64,000 nt of DNA from Balneolaceae bacterium UBA7797 (GTDB lineage: Bacteria; Bacteroidota; Rhodothermia; Balneolales; Balneolaceae): contig DLCN01000020.1 of the NCBI GenBank assembly GCA_002480645.1, positions 62,001 to 126,000 of the forward strand, written 5' to 3'. Numbering within the stretch: the stretch's first letter is position 1; every line of letters begins with the position of its first letter. Below, piece by piece: positions 28,215 through 38,000 of this stretch. The notes beneath the pieces are model-generated. The model made no database searches, had not been told where the DNA came from, and saw only the letters and a program-made list of their open reading frames with translations. A program made the translations under genes and the position numbers.

Positions 28215-28778
28215 ATGGAAATATTGGATCTCATCATAGCCGTACCACTTTTATATTTTGCATATCGCGGTGCGGTGAATGGTTTGGTAAAAGAGGTCCT
28301 GAATATTGTCGGGATCACTCTGGCAATATTTCTCACTTTTAAATACATGGATACATTAAGTGGTATGTTAACACCATTTTTTGAGGATAATGCCACTCCT
28401 TATATTCCGTTTTTATCTGCGGCTATATTATTTCTTGGTACGCTACTTATCATTGCACTGATAGGCTATTTAACAAAGGAATTGTTGAAAGCCGTAAATT
28501 TAAGTATGGTAAATAGAATTCTAGGCGGCGCTTTCGGTGTACTGAAAAGCGGGATGATCATAAGTACCATTCTTTTGTTACTGGCTGGTTTTAATATCCC
28601 GAAAGAAGAGATCCGCGATAACTCAATGTTATATCCTTATATCATTTATGTGGGGCCATGGGCATATGATGCACTAGCTTTTGTGATACCCGGAACCGAA
28701 GGCTATACCGAGACACTCAAAGAAAATTTAAGCAACTATAACCCGGTAGAAAATCTACCATTTCTAAACGATAATTAG
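28215..28778 (+). CDS. CvpA family membrane protein
   Basis: 187 residues with four predicted membrane segments, beginning MEILDLIIAVPLLYFAYRGAVNGLVKEVLNIVGITLAIFL, where the RG..GL..E pattern is the CvpA signature. The CvpA family was named from colicin V production in E. coli and is linked to envelope homeostasis. It sits five bases after yqeY and six before tyrS. Confidence 0.88.
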   Translation: MEILDLIIAVPLLYFAYRGAVNGLVKEVLNIVGITLAIFLTFKYMDTLSGMLTPFFEDNATPYIPFLSAAILFLGTLLIIALIGYLTKELLKAVNLSMVNRILGGAFGVLKSGMIISTILLLLAGFNIPKEEIRDNSMLYPYIIYVGPWAYDALAFVIPGTEGYTETLKENLSNYNPVENLPFLNDN

Positions 28779-28784
28779 CGAATA

Positions 28785-29999
28785 ATGGCATTTCTTCCTG
28801 TTGAAGAACAAATCGAGATCATTAAAAGAGGAACCGTTGAGATCGTTCCTGTTGAAGAGCTGGTTGAGAAGCTCAAGAAATCTAAAAAAGAGAACAAGCC
28901 TCTTAAGATCAAATTAGGGGTGGATCCAACCCGCCCCGATCTGCATCTGGGTCACTCTGTGATCCTGAGAAAACTGCGACAATTCCAGGATCTGGGACAT
29001 GAGGCCATACTTATAATTGGTGGTTTTACTGCAATGATCGGTGATCCAACCGGCAGAAATTCTACCCGGCCGCCGCTCACCTCCGAAGAGGTTGAAGAAA
29101 ATGCTAAAACCTACATTGAGCAAGCTAAAAAGATCCTCGACCTGGAGAAGCTTACTTTGGTAAATAATGCAGATTGGCTGGGCTCTATGAGTTTTATGGA
29201 TGTGATCGGATTGACCTCAAAGATGACGGTTGCCCGGATGATCGAGCGGGACGATTTCTCGAAACGATTTGAGAACAAAGAGGCGATCTCCTTGCATGAA
29301 TTTTTGTATCCGTTAGCACAAGGTCAGGATTCTGTACACCTGCAAAGTGATGTGGAGTTAGGAGGTACCGACCAGAAATTTAACCTTTTGGTAGGCCGAC
29401 AATTACAGAAAGACAGTGATCTGGATCAGCAGGTATGCTTGATGATGCCATTACTAGTAGGTACGGACGGGTCCGCTAAAATGTCGAAATCGTATGACAA
29501 CTATATCGGGATCGATGAAAACCCGAATGATATGTACGGAAAATCACTGTCCATTCCAGATGATCTAATCTACACTTATTATGAGTTGGTAACCGATGTT
29601 CCGATCGATGAATTACCCGCGGTAAAGGATAAAGCAGAGAAAGACCCCCGAAATGCTAAACATGATCTGGCCTTTACGATCGTGAAGATGTATCACGGTG
29701 AAGAAGCTGCGAAAGATGCGCGTAAACACTTCGAACAAACGGTGATCAATAAAAGCGTACCGGATGATGCTCCGGAATTTGAATTGACCGCCGGAGAATC
29801 CGCTAGATTGATGGATGTAATTAAAGAGCTGAACTTTTCACCAAGTAATGGGGAGACCAAGCGATTGATCAAACAAGGCGGTGTTAGTCTGGATGATGAA
29901 AAGGTTGAAGATTTTGCTCTGGAACTAGCCATGAAAGCCGGCGAAGAAGTGGTCCTTAAAGTTGGTAAGCGAAAATTTGCCATACTAAAAGGAGTATGA
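28785..29999 (+). CDS. tyrS: Tyrosyl-tRNA synthetase
   Basis: A 404-residue class I synthetase. The HIGH-type motif is HLGH in [15 protein letters not shown], the KMSKS motif is present as [10 protein letters not shown], and [13 protein letters not shown] contributes to tyrosine/ATP binding. A C-terminal S4 RNA-binding domain ([16 protein letters not shown]) ends the protein. It matches the TyrZ-like group by the HLGH and internal pattern. The next gene starts one base after the stop. Confidence 0.95.
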   Translation: MAFLPVEEQIEIIKRGTVEIVPVEELVEKLKKSKKENKPLKIKLGVDPTRPDLHLGHSVILRKLRQFQDLGHEAILIIGGFTAMIGDPTGRNSTRPPLTSEEVEENAKTYIEQAKKILDLEKLTLVNNADWLGSMSFMDVIGLTSKMTVARMIERDDFSKRFENKEAISLHEFLYPLAQGQDSVHLQSDVELGGTDQKFNLLVGRQLQKDSDLDQQVCLMMPLLVGTDGSAKMSKSYDNYIGIDENPNDMYGKSLSIPDDLIYTYYELVTDVPIDELPAVKDKAEKDPRNAKHDLAFTIVKMYHGEEAAKDARKHFEQTVINKSVPDDAPEFELTAGESARLMDVIKELNFSPSNGETKRLIKQGGVSLDDEKVEDFALELAMKAGEEVVLKVGKRKFAILKGV

Positions 30000-30000
30000 G

Positions 30001-30765
30001 ATGAAGATCAGTTCTTATAATATAAACGGAGTTCGCGCCGCCTTTAAAAAAGGACTGATGGAGTGGATCGAAGAATCTGCGCCTGATATTATTTGCTTTC
30101 AGGAATTAAGGGCTGACATTGATCAGGTTCCTGCAGAATTGAAAGAATTGGAATATCACGAGGCCTATTATGTTGCCGAGAAGAAAGGCTATTCCGGAGT
30201 GGCGATCTTTAGTAAAGAAAATCCGGTTTCCATTCAGGAAGGTATTGGTGTTGATTGGATCGATGCCGAAGGACGTGTTCTTACCTGTGAATTCGAAAAC
30301 ATCCGGGTAATTTCTGCCTACTTCCCCAGTGGGACTACCGGTGATGTCCGCCAGGATATGAAGATGAAATTTCTGGATGAATTCACTTCATTCACTTCCC
30401 GGTTCAACGACGATCCAAAGCCAACGGTAGTGTGTGGCGATTTCAATATTTGTCATACCGAGATCGACATTCACAATCCCGATAAGCAGCACAAAACATC
30501 CGGATTCCTGCCAGAGGAAAGACAGTGGGTAACGGACTTTTTGGAGACGGGTTTTGAAGATGTTTTCCGAAAACTGCATCCCGGAGAAACAGATCTATAT
30601 TCGTGGTGGAGTTACCGGGCCGCATCGAAACAACGAAATAAGGGCTGGCGGATCGACTACCATATGGCTACTCCGGCACTGGCTGAAAAAGCAGTGGAGG
30701 CGGAAATCGAAAAGAAATGGGATATGTCCGATCATGTTCCGGTCTCGATCACCTATAAGCTGTAA
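30001..30765 (+). CDS. Exodeoxyribonuclease III family AP endonuclease
   Basis: A 254-residue EEP-superfamily nuclease for base-excision repair. Metal ligands and catalytic residues are in MKISSYNINGVRAA, CFQELRAD, YSGVAIFSK, the central VVCGDFNICHTEIDI and the C-terminal WRIDYHMATPAL and MSDHVPV. It is an ExoA/XthA-type protein of normal length. Start codon lies one base beyond the tyrS stop, so they are coupled. Confidence 0.93.
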   Translation: MKISSYNINGVRAAFKKGLMEWIEESAPDIICFQELRADIDQVPAELKELEYHEAYYVAEKKGYSGVAIFSKENPVSIQEGIGVDWIDAEGRVLTCEFENIRVISAYFPSGTTGDVRQDMKMKFLDEFTSFTSRFNDDPKPTVVCGDFNICHTEIDIHNPDKQHKTSGFLPEERQWVTDFLETGFEDVFRKLHPGETDLYSWWSYRAASKQRNKGWRIDYHMATPALAEKAVEAEIEKKWDMSDHVPVSITYKL

Positions 30766-30801
30766 TCGTTATTTAGACGGGTAATAAACACGATTTCCGG
30801 G

Positions 30802-30819
30802 TTGTTTAATATTAAACAA
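30802..30819. promoter_or_regulatory. Perfect 18-bp palindrome, likely MarR operator
   Basis: TTGTTTAATATTAAACAA is a perfect inverted repeat with no spacer, 17 bases before the start of the MarR gene. Size, symmetry and position fit an autoregulatory MarR-family operator. Confidence 0.75.
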
Positions 30820-30836
30820 ATGGCGTTATTTGTGTC

Positions 30837-31283
30837 ATGCCAACGCACTATAAAGGAACACAACGAGAAGTAGATACATTAAACGCCTTCATTAAATTGA
30901 TGAGGGCATCGAATAGTATCTCGAACCGGCTTAGCCGCAAAATGTCGGAAGAAAATATCACTGAAAGTCAGTTCGGTATATTAGAAGCACTCTATCATCT
31001 TGGTTGCCAGAATCAGCGGGAATTAGGCGCAAAGATCCTGAAGAGTGGTGGTAATATTACGATGGTGATCGACAACCTGATCAAGCGTGGTTATGTGGAA
31101 AGGAAACAAAATCCTGAAGATCGCAGAGCTGTGATCATTTCCCTGACCAAAGAAGGCGAAAAGTTCATTGAAAAATACTTTCCCGTTCACCTTAATAACA
31201 TCGTACATGAATTTTCGGCTCTGACCTCTGAGGAACTGGAGACATTAGCTGCCCTGTGCAAGAAAGTTGGAAAAGCTGAATAA
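30837..31283 (+). CDS. MarR-family transcriptional regulator
   Basis: A 148-residue winged-helix dimer. Residues 40-110 hold the MarR HTH (ITESQFGILEALYHLGCQNQRELGAKILKSGGNITMVIDNLIKRGYVERKQNPEDRRAVIISLTKEG), with the wing DRRAVIISLT. A perfect palindrome overlaps its promoter region, indicating self-repression. The two flanking genes face other directions, so its only obvious target here is itself; other targets would be elsewhere. Inducer unknown. Confidence 0.9.
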   Translation: MPTHYKGTQREVDTLNAFIKLMRASNSISNRLSRKMSEENITESQFGILEALYHLGCQNQRELGAKILKSGGNITMVIDNLIKRGYVERKQNPEDRRAVIISLTKEGEKFIEKYFPVHLNNIVHEFSALTSEELETLAALCKKVGKAE

Positions 31284-31347
31284 TAAATTCGGATTTCAAC
31301 TGTTGTCAGTACAGCTTTTTAAAATTTGACTCCATAAATCCCTCAGG

Positions 31348-31369
31348 GGGCAGACCTGATCGTCTGCCC
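31348..31369. terminator. Hairpin between marR gene and uvrB
   Basis: GGGCAGAC pairs with GTCTGCCC over a six-base loop. The T-run on the plus side (CTCTCTTTGT) is imperfect. It sits between convergent genes. Confidence 0.6.
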
Positions 31370-31391
31370 TCTCTTTGTATCCGAGATGTTT

Positions 31392-33446
31392 TTAGAGCTC
31401 TTTGTTCAGTTTTTCGATCTGATCTCTGATTCTGGCAGCTTCCTCAAATTCCATATTCTTCGCTGCATTGATCATGGTTTCGCGCAAATGCTCGATCAGT
31501 TTTTCCTTACTCTCAAAGGTCACCTCATGCATGGCAGGGTTCGGTTTGTACTGAATTCCATCTTCTGCCACCTTGATACTTTCCAGATAATCCTGCTCGG
31601 CTTGTTTCTGTGCTTCCTGACCAAAATCGAATTTTTGATTGGAGATCAGAGCCGGATCTACCAATGGTTTTAATTCTTTTTGAACGGTGGTTGGGGTGAT
31701 ACCATGTTCCTTATTGTACTCTTCCTGTATCTTACGACGGCGATTCGTTTCATCGATCACTTTCTTCATGCTGTCTGTAATCTTATCTGCATAAAGAATG
31801 GCTCTACCTTTAGCATTACGTGCTGCACGCCCAACGATCTGAAACAGGGAAGTTTCTGAACGAAGGAATCCTTCTTTATCCGCATCCATGATGGCAACCA
31901 AACTCAATTCAGGGATATCGATCCCTTCACGAAGCAGGTTAATTCCTACCAGCACATCATAATCTCCTCGTCGATACTTATACAATACTTCGATACGCTC
32001 GAGGGCGTCAAGTTCACTGTGCATGTAGGCCGCCGAGATCCCCACATTTTTAAGATATTCACTGAGTTCCTCACTCAGACGTTTTGTTAATGTGATAACC
32101 AGCACGCGTTCTTTTTTAGCCACACGAATTCTGATCTCCTCCATCAGGTCATCCACCTGATTGCCTAGTGGTCGTACTTCGATCTCCGGTTCCATCAACC
32201 CGGTAGGACGGATGATCTGCTCTGCATAAACGCCACCACTCTTTTCAAGTTCGTAGTCGGATGGGGTTGCACTTACAAAAATAGCCTGATTAACGAGTCC
32301 CTCCCATTCATCGAAAGTGAGCGGACGGTTATCCAGAGCTGAAGGCAGCCGGAATCCATGCTCCACGAGTTGAACTTTTCTGGAGCGGTCTCCCCCGTAC
32401 ATAGCCGAGATCTGAGGAATGGTCTGATGACTTTCATCCACCACGATCATGAAATCATCCGGAAAATAATCAAGCAAACAGAAAGGTCGTTCTCCTGGTT
32501 TACGGGCACTTAAATATCTGGAGTAGTTCTCGATACCGGAGCAATACCCCACCTCCTGTATCATTTCAATATCAAACAACGTGCGCTGTTCCAGGCGTTT
32601 TGCTTCAAGAAATTTTTCTTCATCGATCAACACTTTTGTACGCCATTGCAATTCTTCGCGAATCTGCTGTATCGATTGTTCCAGGCGACTTTTGGTAGTT
32701 ACATAATGGGAAGCCGGATAGATCTTAAACTCCTGTACTTCTTCAATAATATTACCGGTATCCACATCAAACAGCTGAAGTTTTTCTACTTCATCCCCCC
32801 ACATAGAGATCCGAAGACCTTCATCAGAATATGCCGGAAAAACATCAATAACATCCCCGCGAACACGGAAAACTCCACGCCTGAAATCATGATCGTTGCG
32901 GGTGTAATGAAGATCCACCATATCATAAAGCAGTTTGTTGCGGGGGATCTCCATTCCGGTTCGCAGATTAACGATCAGTTTTGCATACTCCGATGGTGAT
33001 CCGATACCATAGATACAACTAACCGATGAAACGATGATCACATCCCTCCTGCCGGATAGCAAAGAGCTGGTAGCCCGCAGCCTCAGTCGCTGGATCTCTT
33101 CATTAATCGACAGATCTTTTTCGATGTATTTATCCTGTGCCGACAAGTACGCTTCGGGTTGGTAATAGTCGTAGTAACTGATAAAGAACTCTACCCGGTT
33201 ATCCGGAAAGAAATCGCTGAGCTCTCTAAATAGCTGGGCCGCAAGCGTTTTATTATGACTCATAACCAGTGTGGGTTTTTGAACATTCTCAATTACACTG
33301 GCAATGGTGCGGGTTTTACCTGATCCCGTGATCCCTAATAATGTCTGAAATTTATCCCCGGCGTTGATCCCTTCCGTTAGATCGGCAATGGCAGTTGGTT
33401 GATCCCCCGCCGGTTGAAATGGTGATTGAAGATTAAATTCGGACAT
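31392..33446 (-). CDS. uvrB: UvrABC excinuclease subunit B
   Basis: A 684-residue DNA-damage verification helicase. Walker A GITGSGKT, the beta-hairpin FFISYYDYYQPEAYL, helicase motifs VVDESHQTIPQI, FVSATPSDYE and GRAARNAKGRAILYAD, and a C-terminal UVR motif (EEAARIRDQIEKL) for UvrC contact are all visible. It hands lesions from UvrA to UvrC. It stands alone, convergent with marR and divergent from tyrA. Confidence 0.97.
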   Translation of the reverse strand: MSEFNLQSPFQPAGDQPTAIADLTEGINAGDKFQTLLGITGSGKTRTIASVIENVQKPTLVMSHNKTLAAQLFRELSDFFPDNRVEFFISYYDYYQPEAYLSAQDKYIEKDLSINEEIQRLRLRATSSLLSGRRDVIIVSSVSCIYGIGSPSEYAKLIVNLRTGMEIPRNKLLYDMVDLHYTRNDHDFRRGVFRVRGDVIDVFPAYSDEGLRISMWGDEVEKLQLFDVDTGNIIEEVQEFKIYPASHYVTTKSRLEQSIQQIREELQWRTKVLIDEEKFLEAKRLEQRTLFDIEMIQEVGYCSGIENYSRYLSARKPGERPFCLLDYFPDDFMIVVDESHQTIPQISAMYGGDRSRKVQLVEHGFRLPSALDNRPLTFDEWEGLVNQAIFVSATPSDYELEKSGGVYAEQIIRPTGLMEPEIEVRPLGNQVDDLMEEIRIRVAKKERVLVITLTKRLSEELSEYLKNVGISAAYMHSELDALERIEVLYKYRRGDYDVLVGINLLREGIDIPELSLVAIMDADKEGFLRSETSLFQIVGRAARNAKGRAILYADKITDSMKKVIDETNRRRKIQEEYNKEHGITPTTVQKELKPLVDPALISNQKFDFGQEAQKQAEQDYLESIKVAEDGIQYKPNPAMHEVTFESKEKLIEHLRETMINAAKNMEFEEAARIRDQIEKLNKEL

Positions 33447-33619
33447 GTAAGAGTGTTTTAGCGTTTACGCGAATCTTAAAGGTACTTGGTTTTATGTTAA
33501 GGTTCTTAAAACAATCTTAAAGTTGTTTTCATTGTAGAACAGTCAATTTTAATCCAATAAATAAGCAAACATTTAGTGAGCGGTTATGTATTTTCAGCAC
33601 TCGAACAAAATATGTGACT

Positions 33620-34753
33620 ATGCCCCATCAACATAAGGAGCTTGATACTCCCAGAAAGCGAATTGATGAAATTGACGAAGAGATCCTTGACCTGCTGGCC
33701 GAGCGGGCAAAAACGGTACAGGATGTTATTCGCAGAAAAGTAGAAAACAAACTTCCGGTATTTGTTCCGGAACGAGAAGAAGCCAAAAGTGCAGCATTTA
33801 GAAAACTAGCCGAACAAAAGGGAATAGATCCCGACTGGGCCGATGATTTTCTACGAATGATCATGAGTTCTTCCAGGGACAGTCAGTCTCAGGCAAAGTT
33901 TCCGATTTCGACCGAGGAGCCCAAACACATTGTTTACATTGGGGGTGATGGAGGGATGGGTGAGTTGTATAAACGTATGACCTCACAAACCGGCCACCAT
34001 GCTTATAGCATCGATAAAGGAAACTGGCACGAATTAGAGGAATTGGCAGAGATTGCGGATATGATCATAATAACGGTTCCGATCAATGTGACAAAGGCTG
34101 TAATCGAGCGTTTGAGCGGGCGATTACGACCTGAAACCATACTGGCTGATTTCACTTCAAATAAAGCATTTCCAATTCAGGCTATGCTGGAATCTCATGT
34201 AGGACCGGTAGTTGGGCTGCACCCAATGCACGGCCCGGATGTTGAGAATTTATCCAAGCAGTTGATGGTAGTTTGTCCGGCCAGAAACGGGGAGCAGGCG
34301 GATTGGTTTATCAAGCAGTGTGAGTTGTGGGGAATGCGCATTATTGAAGCAGACCCGGAAAAACATGATCATGTAATGCACCTGGTGCAGGGACTTCGTC
34401 ACTTTGTGGCATTACTCCACGGATCGTTCATGGAGCGATATGATCTGAAGCCTTCAGATATGCTTCAATTTTCCTCTCCTATTTACCGGGCAGAGTTAAT
34501 GATGACAGGCAGGATATTCGCTCAAAGCGCTGAGCTGTATGCAGATATCGTTTTTGCCAATGAGGATCGCAGAGATCTGTTAACAAACTTTTTTGAGCAT
34601 CATCAAAAGCTGGCAGAACTGGTTAAGAATAATGACCGGGAAGGGTTTATCCGCGAGTTTGAAGGCGTTACCGATTTCTTCGGAAAATTCGCAACTCAGG
34701 CGCTGAATGAGTCCGGTTATTTGATCAATCGACTGGCAGACAGGTTTGCATAA
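33620..34753 (+). CDS. tyrA: Bifunctional chorismate mutase / prephenate dehydrogenase (TyrA)
   Basis: About 377 residues. The N-terminal chorismate mutase (AroQ) helices occupy residues 1-85 (RKRIDEIDEEILDLLAERAKTVQDVIRRKVENKLPVFVPEREE). The prephenate dehydrogenase domain follows from about 100, with a Rossmann-like VYIGGDGGMGELYKRM and catalytic-site segments VGLHPMHGPDVENLSKQ and HVMHLVQGLRHF. It converts chorismate to 4-hydroxyphenylpyruvate for tyrosine. An in-frame GTG lies at 33614; the ATG at 33620 is preferred. No neighbouring aromatic genes are in the window. Confidence 0.9.
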   Translation: MPHQHKELDTPRKRIDEIDEEILDLLAERAKTVQDVIRRKVENKLPVFVPEREEAKSAAFRKLAEQKGIDPDWADDFLRMIMSSSRDSQSQAKFPISTEEPKHIVYIGGDGGMGELYKRMTSQTGHHAYSIDKGNWHELEELAEIADMIIITVPINVTKAVIERLSGRLRPETILADFTSNKAFPIQAMLESHVGPVVGLHPMHGPDVENLSKQLMVVCPARNGEQADWFIKQCELWGMRIIEADPEKHDHVMHLVQGLRHFVALLHGSFMERYDLKPSDMLQFSSPIYRAELMMTGRIFAQSAELYADIVFANEDRRDLLTNFFEHHQKLAELVKNNDREGFIREFEGVTDFFGKFATQALNESGYLINRLADRFA

Positions 34754-34844
34754 CGACATAGTTTATTTATATAGCGAAAAAATCTTATCTAAAAATTTAT
34801 TCGGCTGCTTTTCTTAACATATTTTATGTCAGACGGTTAGAGAG

Positions 34845-34853
34845 TTATCCACA
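34845..34853 (+). promoter_or_regulatory. Isolated perfect DnaA box
   Basis: TTATCCACA in an AT-rich gap between tyrA and the secreted nuclease gene. A single site can occur by chance in a 64-kb sequence (roughly one is expected on both strands), so its role is uncertain. Confidence 0.35.
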
Positions 34854-34951
34854 ATAATAATGGGTTATATATAGCAACTAATTAACAGTTTGGTTATGCA
34901 AAGTTGCTAACTAATGCTTAGAATACCACGCCACCTAGCTAAATGTGTAAT

Positions 34952-35005
34952 CCCCGAAATATGGTTGGGGAGCATCCACCGGTGATCCGTAAAATCACTG
35001 TCACC
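34952..35005 (+). other. Possible structured 5' leader of the secreted nuclease gene
   Basis: Two small stems are visible: CCCC (34952-34955) with GGGG (34967-34970), and GGTGA (34981-34985) with TCACC (35001-35005). They end 40 bases before the nuclease start. They do not match a riboswitch I recognise and could be incidental. Confidence 0.25.
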
Positions 35006-35045
35006 ACAAGAAGGGCATTAAATCAGAATAAAATAAAACTCATCT

Positions 35046-38000
35046 ATGGTAGGATTACTCTATGGCAGGAAACTGTCCGGCGCATGGAATGCGTACGTCT
35101 ATTTAGCATTGTTTGCACTTCTTTCAATCACTAATCCGGCTCAAGCTCAAAACCAGACAATTGGTGCGGGACTTGAAGGACAGGCGTTGATCGATTATCT
35201 GCAGCAGAATTATACTCCGGCCCAAACACTGGGCTATGATAATGCCAGAGATATCATGTATGGTATTATTGATAATGTGAACGGTAATGTATCGGGTGTG
35301 TATACCGGGTACACCATTACTCTGGATCCGAATGCAGACCCGAGTACAGACGCTTACAATAAAGGGATCAATGCAGAGCACACCTGGCCCCAGAGTATGG
35401 GTGCGGGAGTGGAGCCTCAGCGATCCGACTTACACCATTTGTTTCCCACAAAATCGAATGTAAACAGCGCGAGAAACAACGATCCCTTAGGCGAGATCGA
35501 TGATAACCTTACCGATACCTGGTATTATCTGGATCAGTCTCAAAGTTCAATTCCAACCAATAATATCGATCTGTATGCAGAAAACTATGGTAGTACGGCT
35601 TTTGAACCCCGGGAACAACATAAAGGAAATGCTGCGCGCGCTGTCTTTTATTTCAATGCCATTTACCAAAGTGCCGCAACACAGAGTTTCTTTGAACTAC
35701 AGAAAGACGACCTTTATCAATGGCATTACGCCGATCCTGTAGATGCAGCTGAATTGGCGCGAAGTTCTTCAATTGCCGGATATCAGGGAAATGAAAACCC
35801 GTTTATTCTGGACACATCGTTAGTTAGAAGAGCCTTTTTTCCGGATGGAAATACCGGTACACCGGATATAACCCCTCCTGTTATCTCATCGGTGCAGGCA
35901 GGAAATATCGGATCTAATAGCGCAACGATAACCTGGATTACTGACGAATCATCCAGCTCCCTGGTAGACTATGGGCTGACTACAGGTTATGGTTCTTCAC
36001 AAAGTACTTCCGGCGCCACCACTAGTCACAGTGTACTACTAACCGGACTTAGCGCTAACACCACGTATTTTTTTCAGGTAAGCAGCACGGATGGTTCCGG
36101 GAATAATAGTTCATCCGGTGGATACTCATTTACAACCACACAATCCGGAACCGGGGGAACAGGAACGGTTGTGTTCTCTGAGATCTTTTACGACACTCCC
36201 GGAACAGATAGTGATGAGGAATGGATCGAGTTATATAACGGAGGATCGGGCTCGCTGGATCTGGCCGGATATACGATCACCGATAACAACGGTACCGGAT
36301 CATCCTATACATTTCCGGCAGGAAGTGTGATCGGAGCCGGGTCATATTTTGTGGTTGCAAGTAATGAAGCGGGATTTACCGCGATCTACGGAATAGCCGC
36401 AAGTCAATACGGGTCAATTCCTGCCCTGAATAACAGTGGCGACGCATTAATCCTTACAGATGGATCCGGTGCAGAAGTGGACGCTGTAGCCTGGGAAGGA
36501 GGCGCTTCTTCGGGAGTCCCAACCGGTTGGGGAAGCGGACCAACGGCAGCTACAGGAGAGTCGATATACCGATCACCGGTAACAACTGACACAGATACCG
36601 GAGCAGACTGGGCCGTTGCCCCAAATAATGGTGATCCTGCGAATATTCCTGCTGCCGATGTCACTCCGCCGGTAATTACATCAATTGCAAGCAGTTCTAT
36701 CACCGAAACGGAAGCAACCATCACCTGGACTACGGATGAGGCGGCAACCTCTGTGGTAAATTACGGGCCAACTGCTACGTTAGGTTCGATGGATAGTGGG
36801 ACAGGTTCAGTTACGTCGCATTCCGTAACGCTTACAGGATTAACTCCGGGAACGGAATATTTCTTCGAAGTGGAATCCGCCGATCAGTCAGGGAATGTCT
36901 CTACCAGTTCACAGGCTTCGTTCACAACGGTTACACCCGCGATTGCTGAGGTACTTTTCAGCGAGATCTTTTATGATACTCCGGGTACTGAGACCGACGA
37001 AGAATGGCTCGAAGTATACAATACTACAGCTTCGAATCTGGATATCTCGGGATATACGATCGTTGATAATAACGGAACAGGAGCTTCCTATACCTTCCCT
37101 TCAGGAAGTGTGATCGCTCCTAATGATCATTTCACAATAGCCCGAACAGCTCTTGGCTTCCAGGCTTTATATGCCGCAGACGCACATCAATACGGCAGTT
37201 TGCCGGCCCTCAATAATTCAGGAGAATCCCTTCTGCTTTTAGATGATACTGGCAATACCATTGATCAGGTAGCATGGGAAGGTGGAGCATCAGCCGGAGT
37301 GCCTGCCGGATGGGGTACCGGACCAACAGCCGCTGAAGGAGAAAGTATTGTTCGGGTATCGTTGACTACAGATACAGACACCGATGCAGACTGGACCACG
37401 GCGCCTAATAACGGTGACCCGGCCAGCCTGCCGTTGGCAGATGTCACGGCTCCGGTCATTTCAGCAGTGGCTTCGACAGGAATAACAGAAACAGAAGCTA
37501 CGATCACCTGGACTACGGATGAGGCATCAAGTACGCAGGTAAATTACGGAACCACCACTTCTTATGGTTCTTCAGTTAGTGGGTCAGGGCTCGTAACGTC
37601 CCATTCAATTACCATATCAGGACTTACTGCCGGCACCCAATATTACTATCAGGTTGTTTCAACGGATGATGCCGGAAATACCGGAGTAGATGAGCCATAT
37701 ACATTCACAACCGATAGTCCACCGGTAAGTACCACCGCAGATATTTTATTCAGTGAAATATTCTACGATACACCGGGCAACGAATCAAATGAAGAGTGGA
37801 TCGAGATATACAATACCACTTCAGCTGAGATCACGCTAAATGGCTGGACCATTACGGACAACAACGGAACAGGCTCCACCTTTACGTTTTCCAATAAGCA
37901 TAAGATCGCAGGGAATTCATATCTCACGCTGGCTTCTCACCGCAGAAGTTTCAGAAATATGTATGGAAAGAATGCGGATGATTATGTGAGCCTGCCGGCG

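Noticed and set aside
34952..35005. Riboswitch before the nuclease gene
   Set aside because: The stems are short and do not match the consensus of any riboswitch class I can recall, so only a tentative structured leader is listed.
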